Notes: generated from the sequence alone by a model not told the origin. A DNA stretch of 36,406 nt from Armatimonadota bacterium (GCA_013178155.1 JABLXH010000047.1:1-36406); one strand, 5' to 3'. Shown: positions 1 through 8,834, counted from the first letter of the stretch. Numbers and translations are program-made.

Positions 1-150
1 GTTGACCGCGATAAGAGCCTCGGCGGCACCCACCACGACGGCCGATGAGGAACTCAGGCCGGAGCCAACGGGGATCGTGCCATGGGCCACGATGTTAGCT
101 CCCCGCAAGGGCACCTCCGGGAACTCCCAGAGCTGTTTCCTCTCCGAGCA
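1..150 (-). pseudogene. Internal fragment of a galactokinase-type GHMP kinase, running off the left edge
   Basis: Read on the minus strand, this frame is open from about 150 to base 1 and is clearly GHMP-kinase-like from about 132. It contains VPLRGANIVAHGTIP followed by VGSGLSSSSAVVVGAAEAL. The P-x-G-x-G-L-S-S-S-S-A stretch is the ATP-phosphate-binding loop of galactokinase and related GHMP sugar kinases. The N-terminal third of the kinase, including its substrate-recognition segment, is missing. In its place the sequence upstream is an M16 peptidase in another frame. The real gene would continue left of the window. It is either a fragment left by a deletion or one side of an assembly join. 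Family assignment rests on about 45 residues. Confidence 0.6.
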
Positions 151-571
151 AGAAGGTGGGCCAGTTCTCGGCCCCCTCGCGCTCGGAGATGATGACCGTG
201 CGCTCCGCGGCCGCCTCGTCGGGATCAAAGCGGGCGTTGGCCATGCGGTCAGCCTCGATCCGCAGGCCCAGGTCCCCGTGGGCCGATGGCACCGTCTCGA
301 AGTACACCGTGAAGTCCGTGCTCGTCATGCCGTTGTTGTAGCCGCCGACACGAGCGACTTCCTTGAAAATGTCGCCCTTGCCGAACTCGATGCCCCCCTT
401 GAAGCACATGTGCTCAACCCAGTGTGAGATCCCCGTGATGCCCGGCCGCTCGTTGCGGCTGCCGACGCGGTACCACACCCAGACGGTGGTGATGGGCGCC
501 ACGCGGTGCTCGACGGTGAGCACCTTCAGGCCGTTGTCCAGAACGGTCTCGCGTACGGGGAAATCGAGCAT
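95..571 (-). pseudogene. M16 (insulinase-type) zinc peptidase, N-terminal part only
   Basis: The 158-residue frame opens like an M16 peptidase: LDNGLKVLTVEHR, then WYRVGSRNERPGITGISHW, then the inverted zinc motif H-W-V-E-H followed by MCFKGG. Downstream, the stretch around GGYNNGMTSTDFTVYFETV and the later ISEREGAEN match the family fold. M16 proteins usually exceed 400 residues. This one loses family resemblance after about residue 140 (FLLGEE) and stops at 95-97, where another frame encodes a GHMP kinase. The start has a good Shine-Dalgarno (GAGGAG, eight bases upstream). The third zinc ligand, normally further downstream, is near the truncation, so activity is unlikely if the sequence is correct. 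It is divergent from the operon that starts at 710. Confidence 0.8.
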
Positions 572-709
572 GCCATCATCTCCTCAGAGGCGTTCCTGCG
601 CCTCGCAACTTCTCCCTCTGTCCTCATTGCTCCTGCCTGGACGCGTTGCAGGTCTGTGACGGGTTCGCAGCGTATCTTGCGGCCTGAACCACGTCACGGG
701 GTACCGTCC

Positions 710-3340
710 ATGAGATTCACCGCAGTCCCGCTGGGCTCGCTCATTACCCTGATCGGCGTCCTGGCGTGCAGCCTGGCACGAGGAGGACCGGCGATGGACC
801 GACTGACGTTCTGCTGCGAGCCTGACAATGACCTGTATCAGGTCCTCGGGGCCCCACCGACCCGATTCGGCGCGCCGCAGGAAGCCGTCGAGAGGGCGCC
901 CGAGGGGGGAGCCGTCCTGCTCCTGGCGGCCGGCTACCCGGAGCGCCCAACGCCGGTGGACCCCGGGCTGTTCCAGTTGGCCGCAGAGAAGGGTCTCCGT
1001 CTTTACCTGGAGTACCCCGCTGCTCTGCCAGGCCTGCAGGTGGGCGCTCCGCAGACGACCGGGTGGGAGCGTGGCGTGGTGGCCTCCGATTGGTTCGGTC
1101 CCGACCTGCCACCGACGCGCATCCTGGCTATCCACGGCTGCCACTATGTTCCATTGGTGTCGCCCAAGCCTCATCTTGTGGTGGCCCGCGTGGCGGGCTT
1201 TGACAGAGCAGTCTTCGGCCTGCCAGACAGCGCACAGCCGATCCTGTTTGAGCTACCCGGTGGCGAGGCCCTGGTTGCTACCACGAAGCTGAGCCAGTTC
1301 GTGACCGCCCGCTATGCTCCCACGGCCGACTGGCGCACCATCTGGAAGCGCATCCTGGGGTGGTTGACCCGGGGCCAGGCCTCGATTGATCTGGAGTGGA
1401 CCCCGACGGTGCGGCCGGCGTACGGCCCGACTGAACCTTTGCCGGACCGGGCCGAGAGCCACGCAGCCCGCCGGGGCCTGGCCTGGTTCCGTCAGTCCGG
1501 TCTGCTGGCGACGGAATCGCTGGACAGGGAGCTGGCTGCAGGTGTCACCGTTGCGCCAAGGCTGCTCGGAGATGGCTCCCATGGCATCCGCGAGGGGATG
1601 GGGTCGAGCATCCGCTGCGACGGCAGCCAGGAGATCATGGGGATCAAGCGCAGCGACTGCAACGGCGAGTCTGCCATGGCCCTGGCCTTCCAGGCCGCCC
1701 TTCAGAGCGACCCCCACAGTGGCGAGATTGCTGCCAACATCCTGGACTACTGGTACAACCACAGCATTGCTCAGCAGGGAGTCCGCGCCGACCCGAACCA
1801 CCCGTGCTTTGGCCTGGTCGCCTGGGGGATCAGCGACTGGCTCTGGGAGAAGGCCTACTACGGCGACGACAACGCCCGGCTGCTGCTGGGCACCATCGCG
1901 GTCCGGTCCCTGCTCAAGACGGACCGCTGGGATGACGCCACGCTGCGTTGCCTGCTGGCAAACCTGCGGACGACAGGCCGCAACGGCTTTCGGCCCGACC
2001 GCATTGACATCGAGAACCTGGAGGCCAACGGTTGGCGACATTACTACGAGGCGGCGACAGTGAGCTATGCGCCGCACTACCAGGCCTACCTGTGGGCCTG
2101 CTACCTTTGGGCGTATCGCGCCACCGGCTATGGGCTCTTCCTGGATCGAGCCAAGAAGGCTATCGCCATGACCATGGCGGCCTATCCCGACCGTTGGCGC
2201 TGGACGAATGGCATCGCCCAGGAGCGGGCCCGGATGCTTCTGCCGCTGGCCTGGCTGGTGCGCCTGGAGGACACACCAGAACACCGCGGCTGGCTGCGAC
2301 GCATCGCCACTGACCTGCTGGCCCTGCAGCAGCCCTGCGGGGCGATCCGGGAGCAACTGGGTAAGCCGGGCCTGGGTGCCTACGGTCCGCCGCAGTCCAA
2401 TGAGGCCTACGGCACTAATGAGGCGACCCTCATGCAGGAGGACGGCGACCCGGTGTGCGACCTGCTTTACACGACCAACTTCGCCTTCATCGGCCTGCAT
2501 GAGGCGGCCGCTGCCACCGGAGGGCCGCTTTACGCCGAGGCGGCGGACAAGCTGGCAGACTTCCTGTGTCGCATCCAGATACGATCAGAGACCCACCCTG
2601 AGCTGGATGGTGGGTGGTTTCGCGGCTTTGACTTCCGCCGCTGGGAGTACTGGGGCAGCAGTGCCGACGCCGGCTGGGGCGTGTGGTGCATCGAGAGCGG
2701 CTGGACCCAGGGCTGGATCGCCAGTGTCCTTGCCCTCCGTGAGATGGGCACATCGCTTTGGGAACTCACCTCCGACCATGATCTGAGAGCGCGGACGGAG
2801 GCCATGAAGCCACTCTTCTTTCCCGAGGGTGATGCCTTGACGACCGCCCAGTCGGTGTCCCACCTGGCTCTGGGCAAGCGGGTGACCCTGCGTGATCCCT
2901 TCAGCCCGAACTACCCCAGCACCGGCGCCGAAGCCCTGACCGATGGTCTGCGTGCCACGCCCGACTACACGGACCCGGCCTGGCTGGGCTTTGAGGGGGT
3001 GGACCTCGAGGCGACGGTGGACCTCGGGGCGGTTACGGCCGTAAAGTCGGTTCGCGCCGGGTTCCTGCAGATGATCCAGTGGGGCATCTTCCTGCCGTCA
3101 CGGGCGGAGTGCCTGGTCTCGCGTGACGGCCGGGAGTTCCAGAACGTGGCCGCGGTGGACACAACCACCCCGGCGGACAGAGACGGGGCGTTCATGGAGG
3201 AGCTGGCGCTCACTCTGCCCGAGGGCACGAAGGCCCGCTACGTGCGGCTGCGCGCCCGGTCCCTGGGCACCATCCCGTCCTGGCACCACGCCAGCGGCAA
3301 GCAGGCCTGGCTGTTCGTGGATGAGGTGGTGGTCGAGTAG
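710..3340 (+). CDS. Secreted glycosidase-like protein with C-terminal F5/8 type C (discoidin-like) domain
   Basis: About 876 residues. I chose the ATG at 710 because it opens a signal peptide (MRFTAVPLGSLITLIGVLAC, then SLARG); the frame is open further upstream but into the divergent M16 gene. Residues about 30-240 form an alpha/beta region (LLLAAGYPERPTPVDPG). Residues about 290-700 are helix-rich with many Trp/Tyr and Asp/Glu, including IKRSDCNGESAMALAF and GFDFRRWEYWGSSADAGWG, which suggests an alpha/alpha-barrel glycosidase. Residues about 720-876 look like a carbohydrate-binding F5/8 type C domain (YPSTGAEALTDGLRA; ARYVRLRARSLG; WLFVDEVVV). I cannot name a GH family or catalytic residues. 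It sits one base before the solute-binding protein gene, so its products are probably the imported substrate. Confidence 0.75.
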   Translation: MRFTAVPLGSLITLIGVLACSLARGGPAMDRLTFCCEPDNDLYQVLGAPPTRFGAPQEAVERAPEGGAVLLLAAGYPERPTPVDPGLFQLAAEKGLRLYLEYPAALPGLQVGAPQTTGWERGVVASDWFGPDLPPTRILAIHGCHYVPLVSPKPHLVVARVAGFDRAVFGLPDSAQPILFELPGGEALVATTKLSQFVTARYAPTADWRTIWKRILGWLTRGQASIDLEWTPTVRPAYGPTEPLPDRAESHAARRGLAWFRQSGLLATESLDRELAAGVTVAPRLLGDGSHGIREGMGSSIRCDGSQEIMGIKRSDCNGESAMALAFQAALQSDPHSGEIAANILDYWYNHSIAQQGVRADPNHPCFGLVAWGISDWLWEKAYYGDDNARLLLGTIAVRSLLKTDRWDDATLRCLLANLRTTGRNGFRPDRIDIENLEANGWRHYYEAATVSYAPHYQAYLWACYLWAYRATGYGLFLDRAKKAIAMTMAAYPDRWRWTNGIAQERARMLLPLAWLVRLEDTPEHRGWLRRIATDLLALQQPCGAIREQLGKPGLGAYGPPQSNEAYGTNEATLMQEDGDPVCDLLYTTNFAFIGLHEAAAATGGPLYAEAADKLADFLCRIQIRSETHPELDGGWFRGFDFRRWEYWGSSADAGWGVWCIESGWTQGWIASVLALREMGTSLWELTSDHDLRARTEAMKPLFFPEGDALTTAQSVSHLALGKRVTLRDPFSPNYPSTGAEALTDGLRATPDYTDPAWLGFEGVDLEATVDLGAVTAVKSVRAGFLQMIQWGIFLPSRAECLVSRDGREFQNVAAVDTTTPADRDGAFMEELALTLPEGTKARYVRLRARSLGTIPSWHHASGKQAWLFVDEVVVE

Positions 3341-3341
3341 C

Positions 3342-4709
3342 ATGACCACACAGGTTCCAGCCGTCTCGCCGTGGAACTCCCAGTCCATGCGTGCCCTGGG
3401 ATCCCTGCTTGTGGCGCTGGTGCTGACTCTCACCGGCTGTGCCCGCGAGGTGACCGAGGTCGGCGGGCGTAAGGTCGTGCGGGTCTGGCACGTGTGGGGT
3501 GGGACTATGGCCGAGGGCTTCACCAAGATCTGTGAGGCCTATCAGCGCGCCCACCCCGAGATCCTCCTCAAGCCCGTCTTCGCGGCCAATGACCTGGCGA
3601 CGAACCAGAAGTTCTTCACTGCCGTGGCCGCCAACAAGCCGCCGGAGGTCATCTTTGTGGATGGTCCCCAGGTGGCCTCCTGGGCTGAGTGGGGCGCACT
3701 GCAGCCCCTGACTGAGCTCTGCCAGGAAGCAGGCATCACTGAACACGACTACTTCCGGCCCTGCTGGGTGCAGAACGAGTACAAGGGCGACGTGTGGGCC
3801 ATGACCTTCTGCGCCGACCCGAACTTCGGCTTTGTCTGGAACAAACAGGCCTTCCGGGAGGTGGGGCTGGACCCCGAGCAGCCCCCGCGTACCATCGCTG
3901 ACTTGGACCGCTGCGCCCGGGCGCTCACCAGGCGTCAGGGCGACGAACTGGTCCGCATCGGGCTCATCCCCTGGTCGCAGTACGGGGCGGCCAACTCCAT
4001 CTTCACGTGGGGCTGGGCCTTCGGCGGCGACTTCTTCGACCCAGCCACCCAGCGCATCACGGCTGATGACCCAAGGGTGGTGAAAGCCCTGGAGTGGATG
4101 GTCAGTTACGCCAGGGAATACGACGTCACGCGTATCGCCAGTCTGGAACGCGGCTTTGGGGCCGCCGAGCAGAACCCGTTCATCACCGGCAAGGTGGCCA
4201 TGATGTGCCTGCACATCGGCGGGATTGCTGACCTGGCCCGCTACGCGCCGGACCTGGACTACGGCGTCACCTTCATCCCGGCCCCGCCCGATGGCGAACA
4301 GCGCTCGTCGTGGGTTGGGGGGTGGTGCGTGGCTCTGCCCCGGGGCGCCGCCAACCGTCGTGAGGCCTGGGAGTTCGTGCGCTGGGTCTGCGCCACACCC
4401 GAGGGGACGGAGTTGGTAGGCCGCGCCACCGGACTGTTTCCGGGCTGGAAGGCCTCGCCGTACCTGCAGCGGGTGCGGACCCGGCGTCACTATGACAAGT
4501 TCCTGCAGATCCTGCAGGAGTGTCGCCACCAGCGCCCGGTCATGCCGGTCCAGGCCCGCTACATGCGGGAGCTGTCGCGAGCCGTGGACGCGGCGGTCTA
4601 TGGCAAGTTGACGCCTGCGGCGGCCCTGAGACGGGCGCGAGAGACCACCCAGCGCGAGCTTGACCTGATCACCCAGAGCGACCGCCGCGCCGGGGAGGGA
4701 GGACCATGA
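3342..4709 (+). CDS. ABC transporter extracellular solute-binding lipoprotein (carbohydrate type, family 1)
   Basis: The 455-residue product has a lipoprotein signal ending in L-T-L-T-G-C, so Cys is the likely lipidated residue. A second in-frame ATG at 3387 starts right at the hydrophobic segment (MRALGSLLVALVLTLTGC) and may be the true start. The mature part opens with VVRVWHVWGGTMAEGFTKI and continues through AANKPPEVIFVDGPQVASWA, NKQAFREVGLDPEQPPRT and GWAFGGDFFDP. This is the usual layout of UgpB/MalE-like sugar-binding proteins. The stop overlaps the start of the first permease (ATGA), which indicates translational coupling. The ligand cannot be read from sequence; the neighbouring glycosidase-like gene suggests an oligosaccharide. 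Confidence 0.9.
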   Translation: MTTQVPAVSPWNSQSMRALGSLLVALVLTLTGCAREVTEVGGRKVVRVWHVWGGTMAEGFTKICEAYQRAHPEILLKPVFAANDLATNQKFFTAVAANKPPEVIFVDGPQVASWAEWGALQPLTELCQEAGITEHDYFRPCWVQNEYKGDVWAMTFCADPNFGFVWNKQAFREVGLDPEQPPRTIADLDRCARALTRRQGDELVRIGLIPWSQYGAANSIFTWGWAFGGDFFDPATQRITADDPRVVKALEWMVSYAREYDVTRIASLERGFGAAEQNPFITGKVAMMCLHIGGIADLARYAPDLDYGVTFIPAPPDGEQRSSWVGGWCVALPRGAANRREAWEFVRWVCATPEGTELVGRATGLFPGWKASPYLQRVRTRRHYDKFLQILQECRHQRPVMPVQARYMRELSRAVDAAVYGKLTPAAALRRARETTQRELDLITQSDRRAGEGGP

Positions 4710-5629
4710 GGCCACGACCCGCCAGCGCCAATGAACGTCGGCAGCTATGGGCCGGACTGGCCTTCTGCAGCCCGGTGCTCGTGGGCCTGGTGGCCTTCAC
4801 CGCCTATCCCATCCTGGCCTCGTTGTACTATAGCTTCACGCGCTACAGCGTCATGAAGCCGCCAGTGTGGATCGGCACGGCAAACTATGCCCACTTGGCC
4901 CACGATGAGCTGTTCTGGAAGTCATTGGCTAATACGGCGTACTATGCGGTCATCGCGGTGCCGGTGGGGATCGTGGTCGCCCTGGCATTGGCGCTGCTGC
5001 TGAACCTGAAGGTGCGGGGGCAGGCGCTGTACCGCACCTTCTTCTTCGTGCCCTCAATCGTTCCGCTGGTTGCCAGTTCGGTGCTGTGGATCTGGCTCTT
5101 CAACCCTCAGAACGGGGCCATCAACGCTCTCCTGCGGCCGCTGATGGGCAGCCTGGGCCTGGGAGAGCCTCCCGGGTGGTTCGCCGACCCGGTGTGGTCC
5201 AAGCCGGCGATCATCCTGTGGAGCCTCTGGGGTGTCGGTGGGTCCATGGTGATCTTCCTGGCGGCCCTGCAGGATGTCCCCCGTGAGCTGCACGAGGCAG
5301 CCCAGGTGGACGGCGCGCGGTCCTGGCATCGCCTGCGGCACATCACTTTGCCCTTCATTAGCCCGCAGATACTCTTCGTCGCCATCATGGGCCTCATTGG
5401 CGCCTTCCAGTTCTTCACGCCCGCCTATGTCATGACCCAGGGGACTGGCGGGCCGGTGGACTCGACACTCTTCTATTCGCTGTATCTGTTCAACGTCGCC
5501 TTCGCTGACTTCAAGATGGGCTATGCCTGCGCCCTGGCCTGGATCCTGTTTCTGCTCATCCTGGCCTGTACGGCGCTGCTGTTCCGCTCGTCCGCGCGCC
5601 TGGTCTACTACGCCGGGGAGGGGAGGTGA
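4706..5629 (+). CDS. Sugar ABC transporter permease, MalF/UgpA type
   Basis: The 307-residue membrane protein has an N-terminal hydrophobic segment (GLAFCSPVLVGLVAFTAYPI) and about six membrane spans. The cytoplasmic EAA loop that contacts the ATPase reads ELHEAAQVDGARSWHRLRHI followed by TLP. This matches binding-protein-dependent sugar permeases of the MalF/UgpA branch. Its ATG overlaps the stop of the solute-binding protein and its own stop overlaps the GTG of the second permease, so the three are co-translated. No MalK/UgpC-type ATPase is encoded in the window. A shared ATPase encoded elsewhere is the usual solution in such systems. Confidence 0.93.
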   Translation: MRPRPASANERRQLWAGLAFCSPVLVGLVAFTAYPILASLYYSFTRYSVMKPPVWIGTANYAHLAHDELFWKSLANTAYYAVIAVPVGIVVALALALLLNLKVRGQALYRTFFFVPSIVPLVASSVLWIWLFNPQNGAINALLRPLMGSLGLGEPPGWFADPVWSKPAIILWSLWGVGGSMVIFLAALQDVPRELHEAAQVDGARSWHRLRHITLPFISPQILFVAIMGLIGAFQFFTPAYVMTQGTGGPVDSTLFYSLYLFNVAFADFKMGYACALAWILFLLILACTALLFRSSARLVYYAGEGR

Positions 5630-6489
5630 GCGCGATGGCCGAGCCCGACGACAGCGGGGGCCGGGGCATGAGCCGTATGGCTACTATCGCCGCGCACACG
5701 GCGCTCATCCTCCTGAGCCTGGTGTTCCTGGTACCGCTGCTGTGGCTCATCACGTCGTCGCTGAAGACCGACGCGCAGATACTGCGCTTCCCCCCGGAGT
5801 GGATTCCGTCGCCGGTGACGCTGAAGAACTACCCCGGTGGGCTCACTTTCATCCCGTTCTGGCGGCAGTTGGGCAACACCCTGCTGATTAGCAGTCTGAC
5901 CGTCCTGGGCACCCTGCTGTCCTGCTCGCTGGTGGCCTATGGCCTGGCGCGGGTGCGCTGGCGCGGCCGCAACGCCCTGTTTGGCATCCTGCTGGGCACC
6001 ATGATGCTGCCGTTCCAGGTGACCATGGTGCCGGTGTTTGTCATGTTCGCGCGGATCGGCTGGGTGGACACCTTCTGGCCGCTCATCGTGCCGCATTTCC
6101 TGGGCAGCGCCTTTTACATCTTCCTGATGCGCCAGTTCTTCCTGACCATCCCCCTGGAGCTGACCGAGGCGGCGCGGATAGACGGTTGCAGCGAATGGGA
6201 CATCTACCGCCGCATCGTGCTGCCCCTGAGCAAGCCGGTGCTGGCCACGGTGGGCCTGTTCGCCTTCATGGCTTCCTGGAACGACTACCTGGGTCCACTC
6301 ATCTACCTGGCCGATGAGAGCCGGTACACGCTCTCGCTGGGTCTGGCGAGCTTCTCCAGCCAGTACGGCTCGTACCCGGGGATGCTGATGGCGGTGACGG
6401 TGGTCATCACGGTCCCTATCATCGTCATCTTCTTCTTTGCGCAGCGGACGTTCATCCAGGGAATCACGCTGACCGGCATCAAGGGCTGA
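5626..6489 (+). CDS. Sugar ABC transporter permease, MalG/UgpE type
   Basis: 287 residues if started at the GTG at 5626, which overlaps the preceding stop. An ATG at 5635 (MAEPDD) is an equally possible start, since the first dozen residues are not conserved. The membrane core begins at IAAHTALILLSLVFLVPLLW. The EAA loop reads ELTEAARIDGCSEWDIYRRI followed by VLPLSKP, and the C-terminal span ends near FFFAQRTFIQGITLTGIKG, the characteristic ending of MalG-type permeases. It pairs with the upstream permease to form the translocation pore. The next gene begins two bases after its stop. Confidence 0.93.
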   Translation: MSAMAEPDDSGGRGMSRMATIAAHTALILLSLVFLVPLLWLITSSLKTDAQILRFPPEWIPSPVTLKNYPGGLTFIPFWRQLGNTLLISSLTVLGTLLSCSLVAYGLARVRWRGRNALFGILLGTMMLPFQVTMVPVFVMFARIGWVDTFWPLIVPHFLGSAFYIFLMRQFFLTIPLELTEAARIDGCSEWDIYRRIVLPLSKPVLATVGLFAFMASWNDYLGPLIYLADESRYTLSLGLASFSSQYGSYPGMLMAVTVVITVPIIVIFFFAQRTFIQGITLTGIKG

Positions 6490-6491
6490 TC

Positions 6492-7520
6492 ATGGCGGAG
6501 CCGACGCCGCGCGAATTGGCCTTGAGCGCTTTGCGCCACGAGGAGACCGACCGGATCCCGTGCAACTTCATGCTGTCGCCGCCGGCCCTGGCCAAGCTCC
6601 AGGGACACCTGGGCCGGGACGAGGTGGACGAGTTCCTGGGCAACTGCCTGTATCTGTATGGTTGCAGCGACAAGCCGCTTTACGCCAACCCGGATAAGTA
6701 CGGCCCAACGATCGCTGACCAGTACGGGGTGGTGTGGGCGACCTCCCACGCGGACCGCGGCTACCCCCTGGAACACCCCCTCCGCAGCCCCAGCCTGCAG
6801 GACTACCAGTTCCCGGACCCGTTGGAACCGCGCCGTTGGGAGCGGGTGCCGCAGGCGGCGACCCTCCACCCGGAGTGCCTGCGACTGGCGGTGGTGGGTG
6901 ACCTCTGGGAGCGTGCCAACTTCCTGCGCGGGCTGCAGCCCCTGCTGCTGGACTTGCGTGAACACCCCCGGTTCGTCCACGAGCTTCTGGACCATATCGC
7001 AGCCTACAACCTGGCCACGCTCGAGGGCATGGTGGCCTATGCTCCGGACGGTATCTTCATCAGCGATGACTATGGCCTGCAGGCGGGGCTGATGATGAGC
7101 CCGATGGACTGGCGCGAGTTCGTCAAGCCCCGGCTGGAGCTGCTGCTGCGAGCGGCGCAGAGCCACGGGCTGCGGACGATGCTGCATAGCTGCGGCTGCG
7201 TCCGCGAGATCATCCCGGACCTGATCGAGCTGGGCCTGGACATCCTGCACCCTATTCAGCCCGAGGCCATGGACATACGGGCGCTGAAGCGCGAGTATGG
7301 TCGGGACCTGACGTTCTGCGGCGGGGTCGGCACGCAACAGCTCCTGCCTGCGGCGACCCCGGATGAAGTCCGAGCGGAAGTGTGGCGCACCGCCGAGGAC
7401 ATGGGACGGGGGGGAGGTTACATCCTGGAACCGGGAATCACCATCCAGGGCGATGTCCCGCTGGGAAACCTCCTGGCCCTGGTCGAGACCGCCCATGCTT
7501 ACCGTCGGAGACGGCCATGA
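6492..7520 (+). CDS. URO-D-family protein (MtaA/CmuA-like), with an H-x-C and downstream Cys
   Basis: The 342-residue protein has the uroporphyrinogen decarboxylase fold signature: an N-terminal RELALSALRHEETDRIPCNF, a central ISDDYGLQAGLMMSP, then LHSCGCVREIIPDLIELGLD and ILHPIQPEA, and a C-terminal GGGYILEPG. True heme-pathway HemE lacks the HSCG element. His232 and Cys234 followed by Cys276 (TFCGGVGTQ) resemble the zinc-binding H-x-C-x(n)-C of cobamide- or thiol-dependent methyltransferases such as MtaA. It starts two bases after the permease gene and overlaps the next gene, so it belongs to the sugar-uptake operon. Methyl transfer from a methylated sugar, or another modification of an imported compound, is inference only. 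Confidence 0.85.
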   Translation: MAEPTPRELALSALRHEETDRIPCNFMLSPPALAKLQGHLGRDEVDEFLGNCLYLYGCSDKPLYANPDKYGPTIADQYGVVWATSHADRGYPLEHPLRSPSLQDYQFPDPLEPRRWERVPQAATLHPECLRLAVVGDLWERANFLRGLQPLLLDLREHPRFVHELLDHIAAYNLATLEGMVAYAPDGIFISDDYGLQAGLMMSPMDWREFVKPRLELLLRAAQSHGLRTMLHSCGCVREIIPDLIELGLDILHPIQPEAMDIRALKREYGRDLTFCGGVGTQQLLPAATPDEVRAEVWRTAEDMGRGGGYILEPGITIQGDVPLGNLLALVETAHAYRRRRP

Positions 7521-7837
7521 CCGCCGTTCGGCGCTTCGTCGGGGAGCCTATAACGGAGGTCGAGCCCCTCGACGCCAGTGTCATGGCCTCGGGGCAGCCC
7601 TCGGCGCCAGGGAGCTTCCTGTGGCGCGGGGAGACCTATGTCGTGAAGCACGTGCTTTCGGTGTGGAAGGATATCTCCGACGGGAGCAAGGGGGATGAGC
7701 CGGGGTACGTGCGGAAGCACTGGTTCCGGCTCCAGTTGACAGACGGTGGCATCGCCGAGGTCTACTTCCTGCGCCAGCCCCAGGGCCCGGGGAAGCCGCG
7801 CTGGATTCTCTATACGCTCACGTCGCGCACCCCATAG
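7517..7837 (+). CDS. Small protein resembling DUF6504
   Basis: The 106-residue protein starts at an ATG overlapping the stop of the URO-D gene (ATGA), so it is the last gene of the operon. The body reads SFLWRGETYVVKHVLSVWKD, then YVRKHWFRLQL and IAEVYFLRQ, ending WILYTL. Alternating aromatic and basic residues in a short beta-rich domain (F-x-W-R-G-x-x-Y, W, then W-x-L) resemble the DUF6504 group as I remember it. That assignment is tentative and no function is known to me. It has no signal peptide, membrane segment or metal-binding motif. Its end is 12 bases from the convergent transglutaminase gene. Confidence 0.6.
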   Translation: MTAVRRFVGEPITEVEPLDASVMASGQPSAPGSFLWRGETYVVKHVLSVWKDISDGSKGDEPGYVRKHWFRLQLTDGGIAEVYFLRQPQGPGKPRWILYTLTSRTP

Positions 7838-7849
7838 GGCCAACACCCG

Positions 7850-8834
7850 TCAGCGCCCTGGCCGGCGCAGCAGCACCTTCCGCAGGGCCCGCAGGTCCTG
7901 TCGCAGCCTGTGTACCTGACCCTCATCCACGCTCTGCCCGTACCGTTGGGCATAGAAGCTCTCGTTCAGGCGCTGGAGTGCCTCCCGATCGGCTGGCTCC
8001 GTCAGTTCGGTCGCCAGCAGGGATGTCGCTTCCTGGGGCGTCAGGACGGAGCCGTGAGCGATCCCGCGGCGTCGCAGGGCCCGGCCGTAGAGGTCCTGGT
8101 AGTCCCGGGCCAGTTCGGCCAGCGCGCTACGGCGCGGGGACCGGCGGAAGCGCTGGAGCAGCGTCGCCGGGTCGAGAACCGCACTGAGAGCCAGTGTCAG
8201 CAGGATCAGTGCCACGGCGCTCCAGCCTGCCACCCGTGCCGCCTCCCGTGCCGCGATGTCCCAGTGGGCCGTCAACAGCAGTTCCAGCCACGAAAGCTCG
8301 CCTTCCTGGCCCGCAGGCTCCGGGTTGAACGGTACCCAGCCGATACCCGGGAAGAAGACCTCGGCCCAGGCGTGGGCATCCTTTGCCCGCACTGTGTAGG
8401 TGCCGTCCGCCTCCTGCTCCTCCCTGCCGGTCGCGTAACCCGTGGCCACGCGCGCAGGAATGTCCGCCAGGCGGCACATGATCACCAGGGCACTGGCAAA
8501 CTGGTCGCAGGCTCCCCGGCGGCTGCGCAGGACGAAATGGGCTACGACATCCTGACCGTAAGGCACGGCCGGGGCGCGCAGCGAGTAGATGCAGTGCGCC
8601 TCCAGGTAGCTCTCCAGCGCCTCCACCTTGTCATACAGAGTGGTCTGCTCCCGCGTCAGGTCGGCGACCAGCCCGCGGAGTGCCAGGGCCGTGGCGGCCG
8701 GAACGGCGAGATAGCCGGTGTCTCGCAACCACTGCGGGTACTCGGGGCTCGCCTGGCGGAGCGTCTCCGGGTCCTGCGGGGGCTCGCGGGAAATGACGTC
8801 ATAGCTGAACTCACTGCTGGCGACGCCCCCCCCC
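7850..8834 (-). pseudogene. Transglutaminase-like protein, C-terminal half (catalytic domain plus membrane segment)
   Basis: This frame carries the transglutaminase core of a TgpA-type protein. The nucleophile region is RRGACDQFASALVIMCRLAD followed by IPARVATGY, and the histidine lies in KDAHAWAEVFFPG. The third position reads GWVPFNPEP, where Asp or Glu is usual and Asn is found here. A membrane span follows (GWSAVALILLTLALSAVL), and then a cytoplasmic DUF4129-like tail (LYGRALRRRGIAHGSVLTPQ). The frame stays open up to 9064, but the family sequence begins only after the nine-C tract at 8826-8834; upstream the protein continues in another frame. Adding one base or removing two there joins the halves into a protein of about 700 residues. 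A sequencing or assembly error, real decay and slippage all remain possible. Confidence 0.8.

Noticed and set aside
506-709. Upstream extension of the first glycosidase-like gene
   Set aside because: The frame is open from 506, but this part overlaps the start of the divergent M16 gene. The signal peptide begins at 710, so the later ATG was chosen.
1253-2500. Minus-strand open frame of 415 codons opposite the first glycosidase-like gene
   Set aside because: It is fully antisense to a gene with signal peptide and F5/8 domain, and has no ribosome site or recognisable domain.
3210-4715. Long minus-strand open frame of 501 codons opposite the solute-binding protein gene
   Set aside because: It lies fully antisense to a well-supported gene, has a composition typical of GC-rich shadow frames and shows no recognisable domain.
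6492-7520. Possible heme-pathway HemE
   Set aside because: The protein has HSCG and extra Cys residues not found in HemE and is embedded in a sugar transport operon with no other heme gene nearby.
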